DNA of 64,000 bases, taken from the NCBI RefSeq assembly GCF_003931875.1, contig NZ_CP034245.1, positions 2,852,001 to 2,916,000 on the forward strand. Reading direction: 5' to 3'. Shown one piece after another: positions 1 through 9,343 of the stretch. The stretch is from Microbacterium sp. 10M-3C3. GTDB lineage: Bacteria; Actinomycetota; Actinomycetes; Actinomycetales; Microbacteriaceae. How positions within the stretch are numbered: the stretch's first letter is position 1; every line of letters starts with the position of its first letter. The notes under the pieces are model-generated. The model ran no database searches. It had not been told where the DNA came from and saw only the letters and a list, made by a program, of their open reading frames with translations. Both the position numbers and the translations under genes were made by a program.

Positions 1-18
1 GCGGTCGCCGGCGCATCC

Positions 19-55
19 GCCGCATCCGGGCGGGGATTTCGCACCCGGATGCGGC
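19..55 (-). terminator. Hairpin after the nuclease/helicase gene
   Basis: A 12-bp perfect inverted repeat, 19-30 (GCCGCATCCGGG) with 44-55, and a 13-base loop. It lies just past the stop codon of the leftward gene at 89-3634, so it probably ends that transcript. There is no T tract, as is usual for actinobacterial terminators. Each arm contains the recurrent octamer CCGCATCC or GGATGCGG. Confidence 0.55.
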
Positions 56-88
56 GATCGCACCCGCGATCGGACGGTATGGGCCGCG

Positions 89-3000
89 TCAGCCGACGAG
101 GACGGGCGCGGGAACCTCGGAGCCCACGAGCCGCGCGAACGCGCTGAGGCGCGCGACCCCCTCGGGCGTGCGCGGCAGGTCGTCGAGCAGACCGGGCGAG
201 AAGACGAGGTACGCCGCCTGCATCGCGCGCGAAAGGGCCACGTTGAGGCGGTTCTGCAGCAGCAGGAACTCCGGCCCGCGGGGGGCGTCGCGGCCGGACG
301 ACGCCGCGAGCGACACGATCGCGACGACCGCCTCCTGACCCTGGAACCGGTCGACGGTGCCGACGCGGACCGCCGGGAAGCCGGCAGCGGCGAGCGCCTC
401 CTCCACCTCGACCTGCTGGGCGTTGTACGGCGTCACGACGATCACGTCCTCCGGCGCGAGCGGGCGCGGCGGCAGCATCCGCACCTCGCCGGTCTCGTCG
501 TCGACCGACGTGTCGGTCCAGCCGCGTCCGACGACGTCGGCGACGAGCCGCACGACCTCGGCCGCCTCCTCGGGCGAGCACGTCGCGTTGCCGGTGTGGC
601 GGAGCGGCACGGGGTGGACCCCCGGCTCGACACCCTCCAGGCGACGCAGGGCGGTGCCCGGATGCGACGCCAGCCGTCCCTCGTACGCGAGCCGCGACAC
701 CGGCCCGGCGACCCGCGGATGCATGCGCCACGTGCGGGAGAGGAAGTATCCGAGCTCGGGCGGCACGACCTCGGCGCCGTCCATCACCCAGCCGAGCGCC
801 GACGTGTCCACCGGCGCGGGATGCGTGCCCTGGCTCACCTGCGGCAGCTGCTGCGGATCGCCCAGGAGCAGCAGGCGCGGCGATGCCACGCTCACCGCGA
901 TCGTCGCGGCGAGCGAGAACTGGCCGGCCTCGTCGATCACGAGCAGGTCGAGGCCGCCGCGGGGGATGCGGCCCTCGTGGCTGAAGTCCCACGCCGTGCC
1001 GCCGACGACGAACCCGCCCGACGGATGCTCCGCCACGAACGCGCCCAGACCGTTTCGCGGCAGCGCCGTGAAGGCCGTGTCGGCCTGCGGGTCTTTCGGC
1101 GTCTTCGCGACGAGCGCGGCGGGAACGCCGGCCGCGACGATCCGATCCAGCATGTTCTCCACGACCGCGTGCGACTGGGCCACGACCCCGACGCGGAATC
1201 CGCGCTCGGCGACGAGCCGGGCGATGACGTGCGACCCGACGTAGGTCTTGCCCGTGCCCGGAGGACCCTGGACGGCGATGTATCCGCGGTCGAGCGCCGC
1301 GACGCTGCGCACGATCGCCGCGACATCGTCGCCCGTGGCGGGCGTCAGCCCGCCCGGGATCCGCGGCGCGCGTCGCAGGAGCACGTCGGTCGCGGGGTCG
1401 TCGGGGAGCGCGGGCGATGTCGCGAGCACCGCATCAGCCCACCCGTCGATCGCGGACTGCTGACGGCCCGCGCTGGGCGGAGCGGCGGGCGTCAGGGCGA
1501 GCGGGAGCTCCTGCCACGTGAAGCCCTCGACGGCGGTCTCCTCGACGATCGCGCCGTCGTCGAGCACCTCGACGACGCGCACCCACTTGGCCGTGTGGAT
1601 CCAGCGCGGCCGCGGCTGCGTCGGGAACGGCGCGGGCAGCTCGTACACCGCGAAGGGCTCGCCGCCCGCGCTCAGGCGCGTTCCCGGCGCGACGTCGCCG
1701 CGCAGCTCGACGACCCGGCGCTCTCCGCCACGCCCGGACTCGGGGATGTGCCAGTCCTCGACGACGCGCGAGCGCTCGGGATCGACGACGACGACGTCGC
1801 GCGCGTCCTCCCACACGGACACCGGTTCGCGCAGTCGCAGGAAGTGCGTCGCCCAGAACGACTTCGCCTCGCGCGGGTAGTAGTCGATCGCCGCGGCCGC
1901 GAGCTTGAGCGCCTCGGCCTCCGCCTCGGGCGCATCGGCCGCCCACCGCAGGAGGGCCGCGGCGCGGTCGGACTCGGTGTAGGCCACCTCATCGGGCTCG
2001 AGACCGCGCGCGGGCACGAGGCCCGCCTCGCGGGCGCGGTCGACGAGCCAGTCGCGCAGGCGCCGGGTCGACACGCAGTCGTACCGGTTGTAGTCGGCGA
2101 GGTCGGCGAGGATCGCCTCGGCGCCGGCGGTGTCGCCGTCGTCGGCGAGCGCGCGCGCCTCGACGTACTTGACGATCGAGTCGTCGCCGCGCTGCACGTC
2201 GGACGTGCGCACCTCGTCGCCCATGTACAGCGGCTCGAGCTTCTTGATCGAGTACGACCGCGAGCCCACGCGCAGCGCGCGGCGCACGATCGGGTACAGG
2301 TCGACGAACACGCCCTCGCGCAGCAGCCGGTCGACCTCCGCCTCGCGCACGCCGTAGCGCGCCGCCATCGTGAGGAGGTGCGCCGGCTCGTACGGCGCGT
2401 AGTGGTAGATGTGCATGTCGGGGTACCGGCCGCGGCGCAGCGCCACGAGGTCGAGGAAGCGCTCGAGCGCTTCCTTCTCATGCGCGAAGTCGTGCGCCCA
2501 CAGCGCCGTGTAGGTCTCGTCCATGTCGACGAGGCCGAACAGGTAATCCAGTCCCCACTGGGTCGCGGCGCCCTCGGTGTAGAGCGGGTCGCCCTCGAAG
2601 TCGAAGAACAGGTCGCCCCGGTCGGGCCGCGGCAGGGCGCCGAGAGCCTTCGGCGCGACGACCTCGTAGACCGGCACGACCGGGGCTTCCGTATCCACGG
2701 GTTCGGGCGTGCGCAGCTGCAGTCGCGCCTGCGTGCGCAGCGACGCGAACGTGTCGGCGTTCATGCCGGCGACCGGGGTGGATGCTGCGGCGAGCGCGTC
2801 GATCGTGTCGATTCCCGCCGCTCGCAGCCGCGTGCGCTGCACGGGCCGCATGCCCGCGACCAGCAGCAGGTCGCGGTGCGCGAGCACCTCCAGCTCGCAC
2901 GTCGCGCAGCGACCGCACGCGACGACGCCGAGGTCTCCGCGCGGGTCGCCCCACGCGATCGGATCGCCGGCGGCCCCGAGGTCGACCCGGCGGTCGGCGA

Positions 3001-3634
3001 TCAGCGCACGCAGCCGCGCACGGCGCAGCTCGAAGACCGGAAGGATGTCGTCGACGCGGTGGCTGCTCACCGTGCCGTCGCCGAGCAGCAGCTCCACGGT
3101 GTCGGCGCGCGGCACACCCAGCCGGTCGAGCTGGTCGACGTAGGCGGCGAGCTGCATGAGCGCGGTCACGCGGGCGTGACGCGCGAGCTTCGTGTCCTGC
3201 ACGAGCCACGCGCGAGGCCCTTCGACGGGTCCTTCGGCGGGCTCGGCGAGCGGGGCGCGGACGAGGAAGTCGGCGAAGCCGACGAAGTCGTCCGTCGCGA
3301 AGGCGGCCTGGTAGACGACGTCGGCCGACGAGTCCAACGCCGCGCGCGTGAGCTGGACCGCCGCGCCCAGCGCGTCGGCATCGGACGAGCGGGTCTCGGG
3401 GATCTCCACGACGCCGTCGCCGAACCGCGCGACGTAGTCGGCGAGCACGCGCCGCTCGTGCGCCGTTCCGAGCCGACCCGCGCGCTCGAGCGTCGCGTCT
3501 TCGGGCTCCTCGACGGCCGGCACGCGCCCGAGCTTCGCGTCGATGGCGCGGAGCCACGCGAACTCGCACTCGGCCGCCGCCTTCAGGTCGCTCGCGCTCC
3601 AGACGATCCGGCCTTCGTCTTCGATGTACCGCAT
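89..3634 (-). CDS. TM0106-family RecB-like nuclease fused to SF1 helicase
   Basis: 1181 residues. Predicted DNA nuclease/helicase acting in the cytoplasm, probably in repair or nucleic-acid processing. The N-terminal third looks like a RecB/Cas4-type PD-(D/E)XK nuclease (GFADFLVR, then VQDTKLAR near residue 150), followed by a Cys cluster (CGRCATC) with a helix-hairpin-helix-like stretch, an RNase H-like segment (LFFDFEGDP, about 343), and a C-terminal UPF1/Dna2-like SF1 helicase. The helicase has Walker A GPPGTGKT with Lys796, VIDEAGQ, LLGDPQQLPQ and TVDRFQGQE. The nuclease and helicase family assignments are confident; the cellular role is not known. It is the last gene on this strand before the window edge, separated from the ABC operon by a terminator hairpin. 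Confidence 0.85.
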   Translation of the reverse strand: MRYIEDEGRIVWSASDLKAAAECEFAWLRAIDAKLGRVPAVEEPEDATLERAGRLGTAHERRVLADYVARFGDGVVEIPETRSSDADALGAAVQLTRAALDSSADVVYQAAFATDDFVGFADFLVRAPLAEPAEGPVEGPRAWLVQDTKLARHARVTALMQLAAYVDQLDRLGVPRADTVELLLGDGTVSSHRVDDILPVFELRRARLRALIADRRVDLGAAGDPIAWGDPRGDLGVVACGRCATCELEVLAHRDLLLVAGMRPVQRTRLRAAGIDTIDALAAASTPVAGMNADTFASLRTQARLQLRTPEPVDTEAPVVPVYEVVAPKALGALPRPDRGDLFFDFEGDPLYTEGAATQWGLDYLFGLVDMDETYTALWAHDFAHEKEALERFLDLVALRRGRYPDMHIYHYAPYEPAHLLTMAARYGVREAEVDRLLREGVFVDLYPIVRRALRVGSRSYSIKKLEPLYMGDEVRTSDVQRGDDSIVKYVEARALADDGDTAGAEAILADLADYNRYDCVSTRRLRDWLVDRAREAGLVPARGLEPDEVAYTESDRAAALLRWAADAPEAEAEALKLAAAAIDYYPREAKSFWATHFLRLREPVSVWEDARDVVVVDPERSRVVEDWHIPESGRGGERRVVELRGDVAPGTRLSAGGEPFAVYELPAPFPTQPRPRWIHTAKWVRVVEVLDDGAIVEETAVEGFTWQELPLALTPAAPPSAGRQQSAIDGWADAVLATSPALPDDPATDVLLRRAPRIPGGLTPATGDDVAAIVRSVAALDRGYIAVQGPPGTGKTYVGSHVIARLVAERGFRVGVVAQSHAVVENMLDRIVAAGVPAALVAKTPKDPQADTAFTALPRNGLGAFVAEHPSGGFVVGGTAWDFSHEGRIPRGGLDLLVIDEAGQFSLAATIAVSVASPRLLLLGDPQQLPQVSQGTHPAPVDTSALGWVMDGAEVVPPELGYFLSRTWRMHPRVAGPVSRLAYEGRLASHPGTALRRLEGVEPGVHPVPLRHTGNATCSPEEAAEVVRLVADVVGRGWTDTSVDDETGEVRMLPPRPLAPEDVIVVTPYNAQQVEVEEALAAAGFPAVRVGTVDRFQGQEAVVAIVSLAASSGRDAPRGPEFLLLQNRLNVALSRAMQAAYLVFSPGLLDDLPRTPEGVARLSAFARLVGSEVPAPVLVG

Positions 3635-3701
3635 GTTCCCCTCTCGTCTTCGACCCTAACCGGGGTCTCCGACACCGCCGCAGGCGCGGCGGGCGAAGGG
3701 A

Positions 3702-3734
3702 AGGGCGGGCGGACGCCGCGCGTCCGCCCGCCCT
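3702..3734 (-). terminator. Strong hairpin terminator of sugar ABC operon
   Basis: A 15-bp perfect stem, 3702-3716 (AGGGCGGGCGGACGC) with 3720-3734, and a 3-base loop. It sits 12 bases after the stop of the binding-protein gene on the same strand and before the next leftward gene, so it most likely ends the three-gene ABC operon transcript. Confidence 0.7.
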
Positions 3735-3746
3735 GGGAGTGGCGGG

Positions 3747-5114
3747 TCAGCCCGCCGTCGCGCTGTCGTACGCGCGCTGCGCCGCGGCCTGTGCGTCGGC
3801 GAGGGCCTCCTCCGGCTCCTTGTCGCCGAGAAGCGCCGCGGTGATCGCGTTGTTCAGCTCGGTCTGGATCTCCTGACCCGCCGGCGAGGAACCGAACGAG
3901 GCGCCGTAGCCGACGACGTCGTAGTACGTCGCGATGACCTGGTCGAACCCGGCGCTGCCGGTGGGCACGACGTACTGGTCGCGGATCGCCTGGTCGGCCT
4001 CGGGCGAACCCGTGAACAGGCCGGTGTTGATGCCGCCGTTGCTCTTGAGCGTGTCGGCGCGGGCGGCGCCGGCGGCCATCCACGCGTCGGTCGAGGTGAG
4101 CTGCGTCATCCACGCGCACGCGGCGGCCGGGTTCTTCGCGCCGGCGGGGATGACGAACGCGGTGCCGGATGCGACGGAGAAGGGCTGCCCGTCCGCGTTG
4201 CGGAAGGGCACGGCCTGGATGTCGATCTGGTCCTTGTACGGCGAGAGCACGTTGGGGTACCACTGCGCGTTCACCTGCGCGGCGACCTGGTCGGCGACGA
4301 ACTGGTTGTTGTCGCCGAACGTGTCGAACGAGTCGGAGAAGCTCTTGACCGCCGCGAAGCCGCCCTGAGCATCGGTGATGCGCTTGAGCGCCTCGATGCC
4401 GGCGACGTTGCTCGGGTCGTCGAGGGTCGGCGCACCGTCGTCGTCGGTGAGCCGCCCGCCCATGCCGAGGATCCACAGGCCCCCCTGGCCGGTGGCGACC
4501 GGGTCGAACCCGAGGCGCGTGGGCACGCCGCCGCTCTCCTGATAGAGCGCGCCGATCGCGGTGAGCAGGCCGTCCATGTCGGACGTGTCGAACTGCTCGG
4601 GGCTCACGCCCGCCGCGTTCAGCGCGCGCATGTTCAGCAGGATCGCCGGCGGCTGGTAGAACTGCGGCACCGCCCACACCTTGTCGTCGTAGGTGACGTC
4701 GTCGACGACGTTCTGGTACCAGCGCTCGCTCGGCGTGACGTCCTGCGCCTCGAAGCACGCGTCCAGCGGAAGGATCAGGCCCTGCGCGGCGTAGGTCGTG
4801 ACGTAACGCCGGTCCATCTGCACGACGTCCGGCACGTCGCCCGAGGCGATGCGGGTCGTGAGCTTCTGCGCGTCGAACGCCGTCGCATCCAGCGTGATGT
4901 CGACGTCGCCGAGCTGTTCGGCGGCGAAGTCCAGGCGCGACTGGCCGACGTCGTCGGCGTTCTCGAAGCCCCACGCCTTCAGTTCGCCGCTGGGGGTGGC
5001 GGAGTAGTCGACGTCGTCGCTGGAGGTGTTCGAGCCCCCGCCGCCGCAGGCGGTGAGGACGGCGAGCGCCGAGACGGCCCCCGCGACGGCGAGGAGCGAG
5101 CGCGTGCGATTCAT
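3747..5114 (-). CDS. Sugar ABC transporter substrate-binding lipoprotein
   Basis: 455 residues, family 1 extracellular solute-binding protein (MalE-like). It captures a sugar outside the membrane and delivers it to the two permeases encoded upstream. The N-terminus has a short charged head, a hydrophobic core and the lipobox LTAC followed by a Gly run, so it is a lipoprotein. The start was chosen at the ATG giving MNRTRSLL; it has GAAGGGA upstream, whereas the open frame continues far upstream without a signal peptide. It is third in the operon after two permeases, 143 bases from the second. No ATPase gene is present, so it probably uses a shared MsiK-type ATPase encoded elsewhere. The substrate is not evident from sequence. 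Confidence 0.9.
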   Translation of the reverse strand: MNRTRSLLAVAGAVSALAVLTACGGGGSNTSSDDVDYSATPSGELKAWGFENADDVGQSRLDFAAEQLGDVDITLDATAFDAQKLTTRIASGDVPDVVQMDRRYVTTYAAQGLILPLDACFEAQDVTPSERWYQNVVDDVTYDDKVWAVPQFYQPPAILLNMRALNAAGVSPEQFDTSDMDGLLTAIGALYQESGGVPTRLGFDPVATGQGGLWILGMGGRLTDDDGAPTLDDPSNVAGIEALKRITDAQGGFAAVKSFSDSFDTFGDNNQFVADQVAAQVNAQWYPNVLSPYKDQIDIQAVPFRNADGQPFSVASGTAFVIPAGAKNPAAACAWMTQLTSTDAWMAAGAARADTLKSNGGINTGLFTGSPEADQAIRDQYVVPTGSAGFDQVIATYYDVVGYGASFGSSPAGQEIQTELNNAITAALLGDKEPEEALADAQAAAQRAYDSATAG

Positions 5115-5193
5115 GTGTGTTCCCTTCTCGGCGCCGACGGCAGCCTCACCGCCGGCGAGCGCCGGCCGAGAAGTGGCCACAGCCGACGCCCGA

Positions 5194-5219
5194 GTGAACC
5201 CTCCCCGGATGCGGTTCAC
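5194..5219 (-). other. Inverted repeat between permease and binding-protein genes
   Basis: GTGAACC at 5194-5200 faces GGTTCAC at 5213-5219 with a 12-base spacer. It lies in the 143-base gap between the second permease and the binding-protein gene. It could be a modest mRNA hairpin that adjusts relative expression, or a binding site for a promoter internal to the operon. The sequence alone does not decide. Confidence 0.35.
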
Positions 5220-5257
5220 CGAGACGGTTGACAATGCGACGTCCTCCGTGGGTGAGG

Positions 5258-6208
5258 TCAGCCCTTCCGGCCCTGCGTCGCGACGCCCTCGATGAAGTAC
5301 CGCTGCCCGAACGCGAACAGGATGAGCATCGGGAGCGTCACGAGGAGCGAGGCGACCATGACGTACTGGTAGTCGCCCTGGCCGCCCGCGGTGGGGCTGT
5401 ACTTCGTCATCGCGTAGGCGATGCCCAGCGGCGCCGTGAAGTCCTCGACCGAGCCGGCGTTGAGGTAGATCAGCGCCGCCTGCAGGTTGTTCCAGCTGGC
5501 CTGGAACTCGAACAGGAACACGATGACGAACGACGGGATCGACAGCGGCATCGCGATGCGCCAGAACAGCCCCCACGCGTTGGCGCCGTCGAGGCGCGCC
5601 GCCTCGAACAGCTCGCGCGGCAGGCCGAGGTAGAACTGGCGCTGCAGGAAGATGTAGAAGGCCGAGCCGAAGAGATTCATGCCCCACAGCGGCACCCACG
5701 TGCCGAGGAAGCCGGTCTCCTTCCAGATGAGGTAGATCGGGATCATCGTGACGGCGCCGGGCAGCATCATGGTCGCGAGCACGAGCCCGAACATCAGCGA
5801 GCGCCCCGGGAAGCGGAAGTACGCGAAGCCGAACGCGACGATCGAGCTCGAGATCGCCACCGTCCCGGCGGCCAGGAGCGCGATCGCGACGCTGTTGAAC
5901 ATCCAGCTGAGCAGCGGCAGCTGATTCCACACCTCGACGTAGTTGCCGGGCATCCACGTCTCGGGGATCAGCCGGTTGTCGAACACCTGCCCGCGGGGCT
6001 TGAGGCTCGCCGCCAGCAGCCACACGAACGGGTAGAGGAACAGCAGCGCGAATCCGACGAGGATGACGGTCAGCACGACGCGGCCGGCGAGGGTCTTCGG
6101 CTGCCCGAGCGCGCGGCGCCAGCGCGATCGGCGCGGCGGCGCGACAGCGGGGGCGGCGATCTCGGGAGCGGCCTGGGCGACCCCGGGGGTCTCGAGCGAC
6201 GTGGCCAT
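5258..6208 (-). CDS. Carbohydrate ABC transporter permease (MalG-like)
   Basis: 316 residues. Inner-membrane permease of a CUT1-type sugar importer. After a Pro/Ala-rich cytoplasmic head there are about six membrane segments, the first near VVLTVILVGFALLFLYPF. The family's EAA loop is visible as EAARLDGANAWGLF, which contacts the ATPase. The start MATSLETPG overlaps the stop of the preceding permease by one base (TGATG), indicating translational coupling. It ends in the usual MalG-like fashion after a Phe-rich segment (FIEGVATQGRKG). Its partner permease lies upstream and the binding protein downstream. Confidence 0.9.
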   Translation of the reverse strand: MATSLETPGVAQAAPEIAAPAVAPPRRSRWRRALGQPKTLAGRVVLTVILVGFALLFLYPFVWLLAASLKPRGQVFDNRLIPETWMPGNYVEVWNQLPLLSWMFNSVAIALLAAGTVAISSSIVAFGFAYFRFPGRSLMFGLVLATMMLPGAVTMIPIYLIWKETGFLGTWVPLWGMNLFGSAFYIFLQRQFYLGLPRELFEAARLDGANAWGLFWRIAMPLSIPSFVIVFLFEFQASWNNLQAALIYLNAGSVEDFTAPLGIAYAMTKYSPTAGGQGDYQYVMVASLLVTLPMLILFAFGQRYFIEGVATQGRKG

Positions 6209-7137
6209 CAGCGGTCTCCCTCGTAGTAGACGAATCGGTTGCCGAACTTCACCTGGATGAGGGTGACGATGAGGATGAGGACGAACAGCAGCCACGCCAT
6301 CGCGGCGGCGAATCCGAAGTCGAACTGACGGAACGCCTGCTGGAAGAGGTAGATCGCGTAGAACAGCGAGGCCTCCGGCGACGCGTTGCTCTGGTCGCGC
6401 CAGAACAGCACGTACGCCTGGTCGAAGATCTGGAACGCCGCGATCGAGAGCACGATCACGTTGAAGAACATGGCGCCGGAGATCATCGGCAGGGTGATCG
6501 AGAAGAACTTCCGGATCGGCCCGGCGCCGTCGATCGAGGCCACCTCGTAGAGCTCGACGGGCACGTTCTTCAGCGCGGCGAGGAAGATCACCATCGTGCC
6601 GGCCACCGTCCACAGCGCCATGATCACGATGCTCGGCTTCACCCACGCCGGATCGACGAGCCACTGCGGGCCGGGAAGTCCCACCGCGCGCAGCGCCTGG
6701 TTGACCGCGCCGCTGTTGCCGTTGAGGAGGAGGAAGAAGACGGATGCCGTCGCCACCGCCGGCGTCATCTTCGGCAGGTAGTACAGCGTGCGGAAGACCC
6801 CGGCGCCCCGGCCGACGCGGTTCAGGAGCATCGCCAGCACGAGGGCGAAGATGATCTCCAGCGGCACCGCCATGACGACGTAGAAGAGGGTGTTGCTCAG
6901 CGACACCGCCACACGTGGGTCCTCGAACAGGCGCGCGTAGTTGTCCACGCCGACCGGCCGCGCGGAGTTGGTGGCGAGGTTGTAGTCGCTGAAGGAGATG
7001 AAGAGGCTGTAGGCCATGGCGCCGGCCGTGAAAATGAGGAATCCAATGATCCACGGGGAGATGAACAGGTACCCGGCGAGCGCCTCGCGCCTGTTGTAGC
7101 GATCGCGCCGATGCACGGGTCGAACAGTGTCCGTCAT
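6208..7137 (-). CDS. Carbohydrate ABC transporter permease (MalF-like)
   Basis: 309 residues. First gene of the operon and first permease of the CUT1-type importer. The N-terminal YLFISPWIIGFLIF begins the first membrane helix; the EAA loop reads EVASIDGAGPIRKFF. The ATG at 7137 gives MTDTVRPVHRRDRYN and lies eight bases after a TACCGT -10 box, so the message has little or no leader. It is coupled to the next permease by a one-base overlap. The promoter carries a LacI-type palindrome, so sugar induction is likely. Confidence 0.9.
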   Translation of the reverse strand: MTDTVRPVHRRDRYNRREALAGYLFISPWIIGFLIFTAGAMAYSLFISFSDYNLATNSARPVGVDNYARLFEDPRVAVSLSNTLFYVVMAVPLEIIFALVLAMLLNRVGRGAGVFRTLYYLPKMTPAVATASVFFLLLNGNSGAVNQALRAVGLPGPQWLVDPAWVKPSIVIMALWTVAGTMVIFLAALKNVPVELYEVASIDGAGPIRKFFSITLPMISGAMFFNVIVLSIAAFQIFDQAYVLFWRDQSNASPEASLFYAIYLFQQAFRQFDFGFAAAMAWLLFVLILIVTLIQVKFGNRFVYYEGDR

Positions 7138-7145
7138 GGCGCCGG

Positions 7146-7174
7146 ACGGTAGAAGCGCTTCTCGGGACCACCAA
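7146..7174 (-). promoter_or_regulatory. Promoter of sugar ABC operon
   Basis: On the minus strand: -35 TTGGTG (7174-7169), a 17-base spacer, -10 TACCGT (7151-7146), then eight bases to the ATG at 7137. The LacI-type palindrome fills most of the spacer, so a bound repressor would block RNA polymerase directly. Confidence 0.6.
7151..7162. promoter_or_regulatory. LacI-family operator AGAAGCGCTTCT
   Basis: A perfect 12-bp palindrome with the central CG step typical of LacI/GalR operators, placed between the -35 and -10 of the ABC operon promoter. Its core GAAGCGCTTC matches the operators at 27248-27261 and 28375-28386, but the outer bases differ (A/T here, C/G there). It may therefore be read by the LacI at 27313-28329 or by a paralogue elsewhere. 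Confidence 0.7.
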
Positions 7175-7274
7175 GGCCCTTGTGGAACCACCCCCTTCCG
7201 TGCTTCGGTGACCGATTGCCCGCTTCTCCGAGCCGGTCGAGGCGCCCGGGCGCGGGGCCCGCACGCCTGACAGG

Positions 7275-9335
7275 ATGGGGATCGTGAACTCGTCACCGAC
7301 GTTCGAGAGCGTCTACCGCCACGGCTTCGCGCGCGTGGCCGCCTGCACCGTGCCGGTGGCCGTCGCCGACCCCGCAACCAACGCCGACGCGATCCTCGCC
7401 ACGGCGCACCGGCTCGACCAGGACGGCGTCGCCGTCGCCGTGTTCCCCGAGCTCGCCCTGTCCGGCTACGCGATCGACGACCTCGTGCTGCAGGACGCGG
7501 TGCTCGACGCCGTCGAGGCGGCGGTCGTCGCCATCGCCGCCGCATCCGCAGACCTGCGTCCGGTGCTCGTGTTCGGCGCGCCGCTGCGCCACCGCAACCG
7601 CCTCTACAACTGCGCCGTCGTCGTGCACGGCGGGCGCGTGCTGGGGGTGGCGCCGAAGTCGTATCTGCCCACGTACCGCGAGTTCTACGAGCGCCGGTGG
7701 TACGCGCCCGGCGACGACCAGCGCGGGCAGTCGCTGCGGCTGAGCGGGGTCGACGTGCCGTTCGGCCCCGACTTGCTGTTCGCGGCGACGGATGTCCCGG
7801 GCCTCGTCGTGCACGCCGAGGTGTGCGAGGACATGTGGGTGCCCGTGCCCCCGTCCTCGCACGCGGCGCTGGCCGGGGCCACCGTGCTGCTGAACCTGTC
7901 GGGCAGCCCCATCACGATCGGGCGCGCCGACGACCGCACCCTCCTCGCCCAGTCGCAGTCGCTGCGCTGCCTCGCCGCCTACGCGTACGCCGCGGCGGGG
8001 CAGGGCGAGTCGACGAACGACCTGTCGTGGGACGGGCAGACGATGATCTACGAGGGCGGTCAGCTGCTCGCCACGACCGATCGCTTCCCCGACGGCCCGC
8101 GCGAGAGCGTCGCCGACGTCGACCTCGACCAGCTGCGTCAGGATCGCCTGCGCCAGGGCACGTTCGACGACAACCGCCGCACCGGCACGCCCGACTTCCG
8201 CACCGTCGCGTTCGAGCTGCAGCCCCCGACGAGCGACATCGGACTGCGCCGGCACCTCGATCGCTTCCCGTTCGTCCCCGACGACCCCGCGCGCCTCGCG
8301 CAGGACTGCTACGAGGCGTTCAACATCCAGGTCTCGGGCCTCGAGCAGCGCCTCACCGCCATCGGCGGCCCGAAGCCCGTCATCGGGGTCAGCGGCGGCA
8401 TCGACTCCACGCACGCGCTGCTCGTGATCGCGCGCGCGATGGACCGGATGGGCCGGCCGCGCAGCGACATCCTCGCCTACACGATGCCCGGGTTCGCCAC
8501 CGGCGAGACGACCAAGCGCAACGCGATCGCCCTCGCGGAGGCTCTCGGCGCGCGCATCGAGGAGATCGACATCCGCCCGGCGGCGCTCGAGCTGCTCGCG
8601 AAGATCGGCCACCCGTTCGCCGCGGGCGAGCCCGTGCACGACGTGACGTTCGAGAATGTGCAGGCAGGACTGCGCACGGACTACCTCTTCCGCCTCGCGA
8701 ACCATCACGGCGGCCTCGTGATCGGCACGTCCGACATGTCCGAGCTGGCGCTCGGCTGGGCGACCTACGGCGTCGGCGACCACATGAGCCACTACGCCGT
8801 CAACGTCGGGCTCCCCAAGACCCTCATCCAGCACGTCATCCGGTGGGTGATCGCCGCGGGCGAGGTCGACGAGGCCAAGGACGTGCTGCAGGCGGTCCTC
8901 GACACCGAGATCAGCCCCGAGCTCGTGCCGGCCGACGCGTCGGGCCGGATGCAGTCGACCGAGGACCGCATCGGCCCCTACGCGCTGCACGACTTCACGC
9001 TGCACCACGTGCTGCGCTTCGGCTTCCGGCCCTCGAAGATCGCGTTCCTCGCGCACCACGCGTGGCGCGACGCCGACGCGGGCGACTGGCCCGCGGGCTT
9101 CCCCGCCGACGCGCGGGAGGCCTACGACCTGCCGACGATCGCGCGGTGGCTCGAGGTGTTCCTGCAGCGCTACTTCGCGTTCGCGCAGTTCAAGCGCTCC
9201 GCCATCCCCAATGGGCCGAAGGTGTCGCCCTCTGGCTCGCTGTCGCCGCGCGGCGACTGGCGCGCCCCGTCGGACGGCAACGCGCGGGCGTGGCTCGCGG
9301 AGCTCCACGCCGCGCTCCCCGACGTCTTCCGCTGA
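7275..9335 (+). CDS. nadE: Glutamine-dependent NAD+ synthetase
   Basis: 686 residues. Makes NAD from deamido-NAD, ATP and glutamine. The N-terminal nitrilase-type glutaminase has the catalytic triad Glu59 (FPELALSG), Lys128 (APKSYLP) and Cys184 (EVCEDMW). The C-terminal synthetase carries the ATP-binding loop GVSGGIDST near residue 373 and GTSDMSELALGWATYG. The length matches the long, glutamine-using form. An in-frame GTG at 7284, seven bases after CAGGAT, could be a leaderless start three codons downstream. It is transcribed away from the sugar ABC operon and converges on the 9496 gene, with a palindromic element between them. Confidence 0.95.
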   Translation: MGIVNSSPTFESVYRHGFARVAACTVPVAVADPATNADAILATAHRLDQDGVAVAVFPELALSGYAIDDLVLQDAVLDAVEAAVVAIAAASADLRPVLVFGAPLRHRNRLYNCAVVVHGGRVLGVAPKSYLPTYREFYERRWYAPGDDQRGQSLRLSGVDVPFGPDLLFAATDVPGLVVHAEVCEDMWVPVPPSSHAALAGATVLLNLSGSPITIGRADDRTLLAQSQSLRCLAAYAYAAAGQGESTNDLSWDGQTMIYEGGQLLATTDRFPDGPRESVADVDLDQLRQDRLRQGTFDDNRRTGTPDFRTVAFELQPPTSDIGLRRHLDRFPFVPDDPARLAQDCYEAFNIQVSGLEQRLTAIGGPKPVIGVSGGIDSTHALLVIARAMDRMGRPRSDILAYTMPGFATGETTKRNAIALAEALGARIEEIDIRPAALELLAKIGHPFAAGEPVHDVTFENVQAGLRTDYLFRLANHHGGLVIGTSDMSELALGWATYGVGDHMSHYAVNVGLPKTLIQHVIRWVIAAGEVDEAKDVLQAVLDTEISPELVPADASGRMQSTEDRIGPYALHDFTLHHVLRFGFRPSKIAFLAHHAWRDADAGDWPAGFPADAREAYDLPTIARWLEVFLQRYFAFAQFKRSAIPNGPKVSPSGSLSPRGDWRAPSDGNARAWLAELHAALPDVFR

Positions 9336-9343
9336 GCGGGTCC

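Noticed and set aside
596..3844. A 1082-codon open frame on the plus strand, antisense to the nuclease/helicase gene
   Set aside because: Arg/Ala/Gly-rich shadow of a GC-rich gene with no motifs. The minus-strand frame has intact nuclease and helicase motifs.
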